Assembly (NCBI GenBank): GCA_021817875.1
Contig: JAKAFQ010000039.1
Coordinates: 1 to 13,743 of the forward strand
Direction: 5' to 3'
DNA: 13,743 nt
DNA from: Pseudomonadota bacterium
GTDB lineage: Bacteria; Pseudomonadota; Gammaproteobacteria; Steroidobacterales; Steroidobacteraceae
Positions within the stretch are counted from its first letter, which is position 1, and every line of letters starts with the position of its first letter. The position numbers and the translations under genes were made by a program. A model generated the notes under the pieces. It did not search any database. It was not told the origin of the DNA and saw only the letters and a list, made by a program, of their open reading frames with translations. Below are positions 12,185 to 13,743 of the stretch, one piece after another.

Positions 12185-13399
12185 CTACCCGATGACCGCG
12201 CCCCCGAGCGCGGCGAGCACGACGACCCACAACGGCGGCAGCTTCCAGAACGTGAGCAGCGCGAACCCCGCGAGCGCCAGCGCGAAGTCGGTCGGCGCGT
12301 GCACTGCGGTCGTGAAGATCGGGTCGTAGAGCGCCGCGAGAAGAATGCCGACGACCGCGGCGTTCACGCCGTTCAGCGCCGCGCGCACGCCCGCCATTCG
12401 ACGCAGCGCGTTCCAGTGGGGCAGGGCCGCGAAGACGAGCAGGAAGGCTGGCAGAAAGATCGCGCAGAGCGCGAGCAGGCCGCCCGCCAGCCCGGCCGGA
12501 GCGCCGCGCATCGCCGTCCCGAGATAGGCCGCGAAGGTGAATAGCGGCCCGGGCAGCGCCTGAGCGAGGCCGTAGCCGGCGAGGAACGCGCTGTCGTCGC
12601 TCCAGCGCGGCACGACCTCCGCGCGCAGGAGCGGCAGGACCACGTGACCGCCGCCGAACACGAGCGAGCCCGCGCGGTAGAAGCTGTCGAACACGCTGAT
12701 CGCCTGGCCCGCGCCCGCGCGCGCAAGCACGGGCAGCACGCCGAGCAGCGCGAAGAATAGCGCGAGGCTCACCCAGGACAACCGGCGGCCGATCCCGAAT
12801 TCCGCGTGCTCTCCAGCAGCCACGATGCCGCGCGGCAGCAGGCGCCAGCCGATCACGCCGCCGGCGGCGATCGCCAGGATCTGCGCGAGCGCGCTGCTCC
12901 AGCTAAGCGCGAGAAGCGCCGCGCACACCGCGATCGTCGCGCGCGCGCGGTCCGGGCACAGCTGCCGGCCCATGCCCCACACGGCCTGTGCGACCACCGC
13001 GACGGCGGCGAGCTTCAAGCCGTGCACCCAGCCCGCCGCGGTGGAGATGTGCAGGACGTGCAGCCCGTAGCCCGCCAGGACCATCAGCGCGGCCGACGGC
13101 AGCGTGAAGCCGAGCCAGGCCGCGAGCGCCCCGGGCACGCCGGCACGCATCGCCCCCAATCCGATGCCGACCTGGCTGCTCGCCGGGCCCGGCAGGAACT
13201 GGCACAGCGCGACCAGGTCCGTGTACGCCGCGTCGTCGAGCCACTTGCGACGCTCGACGAACTCCGCGCGCAGGTACCCGAGATGCGCGATCGGCCCGCC
13301 GAACGAGGTGCAGCCGAGCTTGAGGAAGGCGAGAAATACCGCCGCCAGCTCCGCAAGGACGGTGCTGTGCCGCGCGGCGCCTGCGTCAGCCCGCGACAT
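12185..13399 (-). CDS. chrA: Chromate transporter ChrA, long (two-domain) form
   Basis: The 404-residue inner-membrane protein has two homologous halves, the form that exports chromate and confers resistance. The first half has FLKLGCTSFGGPIAHLGYLR (FGGP 33-36) and CQFLPGPASSQ (QFLPGP 67-72). The second half repeats these as YRAGSLVFGGGHVVLPLLR (FGGGH 248-252) and AQALPGPLFT (QALPGP 280-285), the two signatures of the CHR family. There is no good ribosome binding site. ATG 13399 lies 14 bases inside the end of the upstream histidine kinase gene, so translation is probably coupled to it. It ends 23 bp from the convergent SCP2-like gene. Sulfate can compete with chromate in this family, but a link to the sulfur-related genes at the left end is not shown. 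Confidence 0.92.
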   Translation of the reverse strand: MSRADAGAARHSTVLAELAAVFLAFLKLGCTSFGGPIAHLGYLRAEFVERRKWLDDAAYTDLVALCQFLPGPASSQVGIGLGAMRAGVPGALAAWLGFTLPSAALMVLAGYGLHVLHISTAAGWVHGLKLAAVAVVAQAVWGMGRQLCPDRARATIAVCAALLALSWSSALAQILAIAAGGVIGWRLLPRGIVAAGEHAEFGIGRRLSWVSLALFFALLGVLPVLARAGAGQAISVFDSFYRAGSLVFGGGHVVLPLLRAEVVPRWSDDSAFLAGYGLAQALPGPLFTFAAYLGTAMRGAPAGLAGGLLALCAIFLPAFLLVFAALPHWNALRRMAGVRAALNGVNAAVVGILLAALYDPIFTTAVHAPTDFALALAGFALLTFWKLPPLWVVVLAALGGAVIG

Positions 13400-13743
13400 C
13401 CGGATGGAGGCCGCGCAGCGGCAGCGTGAGCTGGAAGCGGGTCACGCCGGCGGAGGATTCCGCGCGGATGGTGCCGCCGTGCATCTCGACGATCGACTTG
13501 GCGATCGCGAGCCCGAGTCCCGCGTGTTCGGAATCGCCCTCGCGCCGCGACGGATCGGCCCGGTACAGCCGATCGAAGATCCGCGAGAGCTGAGCGGGTG
13601 CAATTTCCGGTCCCGGGTTCGTCACGCTGATCTCGGCCGATCCTGCGCGCTGCGCGATGCCGACGGCGATTTCCCGGCCGGCCGGCGTGAACCGGATGGC
13701 GTTCGAAAGCAGGTTCGACAATGCGCGCTGCAGCATCAGGCGG
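13386..13743 (-). CDS. Sensor histidine kinase, C-terminal ATPase domain (CusS/heavy-metal type), partial
   Basis: About 118 codons of the gene's 3' end are present; the start lies beyond the window. The ATP-binding boxes are clear: N box LQRALSNLLSNAIRFTP, a G1-like TNPGPEI with Asn in place of the usual Asp, F box IFDRLYRADPSR, and G2 box GLGLAIAKSIVEMHGG. The N-x-G form of G1, followed by FDRLYRADPSR, is typical of CusS/IrlS-like kinases that sense metals in the periplasm and control efflux genes through a response regulator. The gene overlaps chrA by 14 bp in the same direction, which suggests one operon and possibly a role in metal or chromate response. The sensor domain is not visible, so the signal is unknown. 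Confidence 0.88.
   Translation of the reverse strand, partial: RLMLQRALSNLLSNAIRFTPAGREIAVGIAQRAGSAEISVTNPGPEIAPAQLSRIFDRLYRADPSRREGDSEHAGLGLAIAKSIVEMHGGTIRAESSAGVTRFQLTLPLRGLHPDVAG

Noticed and set aside
11609..12544. Open frame of 311 codons spanning the SCP2-like gene and the end of chrA
   Set aside because: It runs across two recognisable genes in other frames and has a charged, repetitive composition typical of shadow frames.
1..13743. CRISPR arrays, tRNA or rRNA genes, riboswitches, phage att sites
   Set aside because: No regularly spaced repeats, cloverleaf-type sequences or conserved RNA cores were seen on either strand by eye.

Overview
The window is GC-rich DNA from a Gram-negative proteobacterium, most likely a betaproteobacterium. 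This placement is inferred from the gene mix (a PagL-type lipid A deacylase remnant, a PA2779-family protein, a SlyB-like glycine-zipper protein, a long ChrA and a CusS-type kinase) and from base composition; no rRNA or other marker gene is present. No tRNA, rRNA or CRISPR array was seen.

Region 1 (1-7000) looks like an anion or organosulfur uptake and catabolism locus. It holds the last 33 codons of a SsuC/TauC-type ABC permease, a radical-SAM anaerobic sulfatase-maturating enzyme (anSME), a substrate-binding-protein-like gene with no signal peptide, and a divergent SLC13/DASS anion permease. A large DUF3604 protein with PHP-type metal ligands lies convergent to the permease. No sulfatase for the anSME to mature is visible.

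Region 2 (7000-8990) holds a CRP/FNR-family regulator divergent from the DUF3604 gene, a decayed left end of an IS3-type insertion sequence, and a BcrC-type undecaprenyl-diphosphatase. The main observation of the window links regions 1 and 2. The regulator's recognition helix reads R-Q-T-x-T-S-x-L-N, close to that of the CO sensor CooA, whose operator is TGTCA-N6-CGACA. An exact site of this kind lies just upstream of the regulator gene. A second site, 22/23 identical over its extended length, lies upstream of the DASS permease at the spacing of a class II CRP-dependent promoter. A one-mismatch site lies upstream of the anSME gene. The CooA haem ligands and the CRP cAMP-contact Arg-Ser pair are both absent, so this appears to be a small local regulon with an unknown effector.

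Region 3 (9000-13743) is a set of envelope and housekeeping genes. On the minus strand are a nitronate monooxygenase, a 5'-truncated lipid A deacylase (pagL) abutting the stop codon of a PA2779-family secreted protein, and, at the right edge, ChrA overlapping the end of a heavy-metal-type histidine kinase. On the plus strand are a glycine-zipper membrane protein and a secreted cysteine-containing SCP2-like protein. The divergent region between the PA2779-family and glycine-zipper genes is unusually rich in small dyads.
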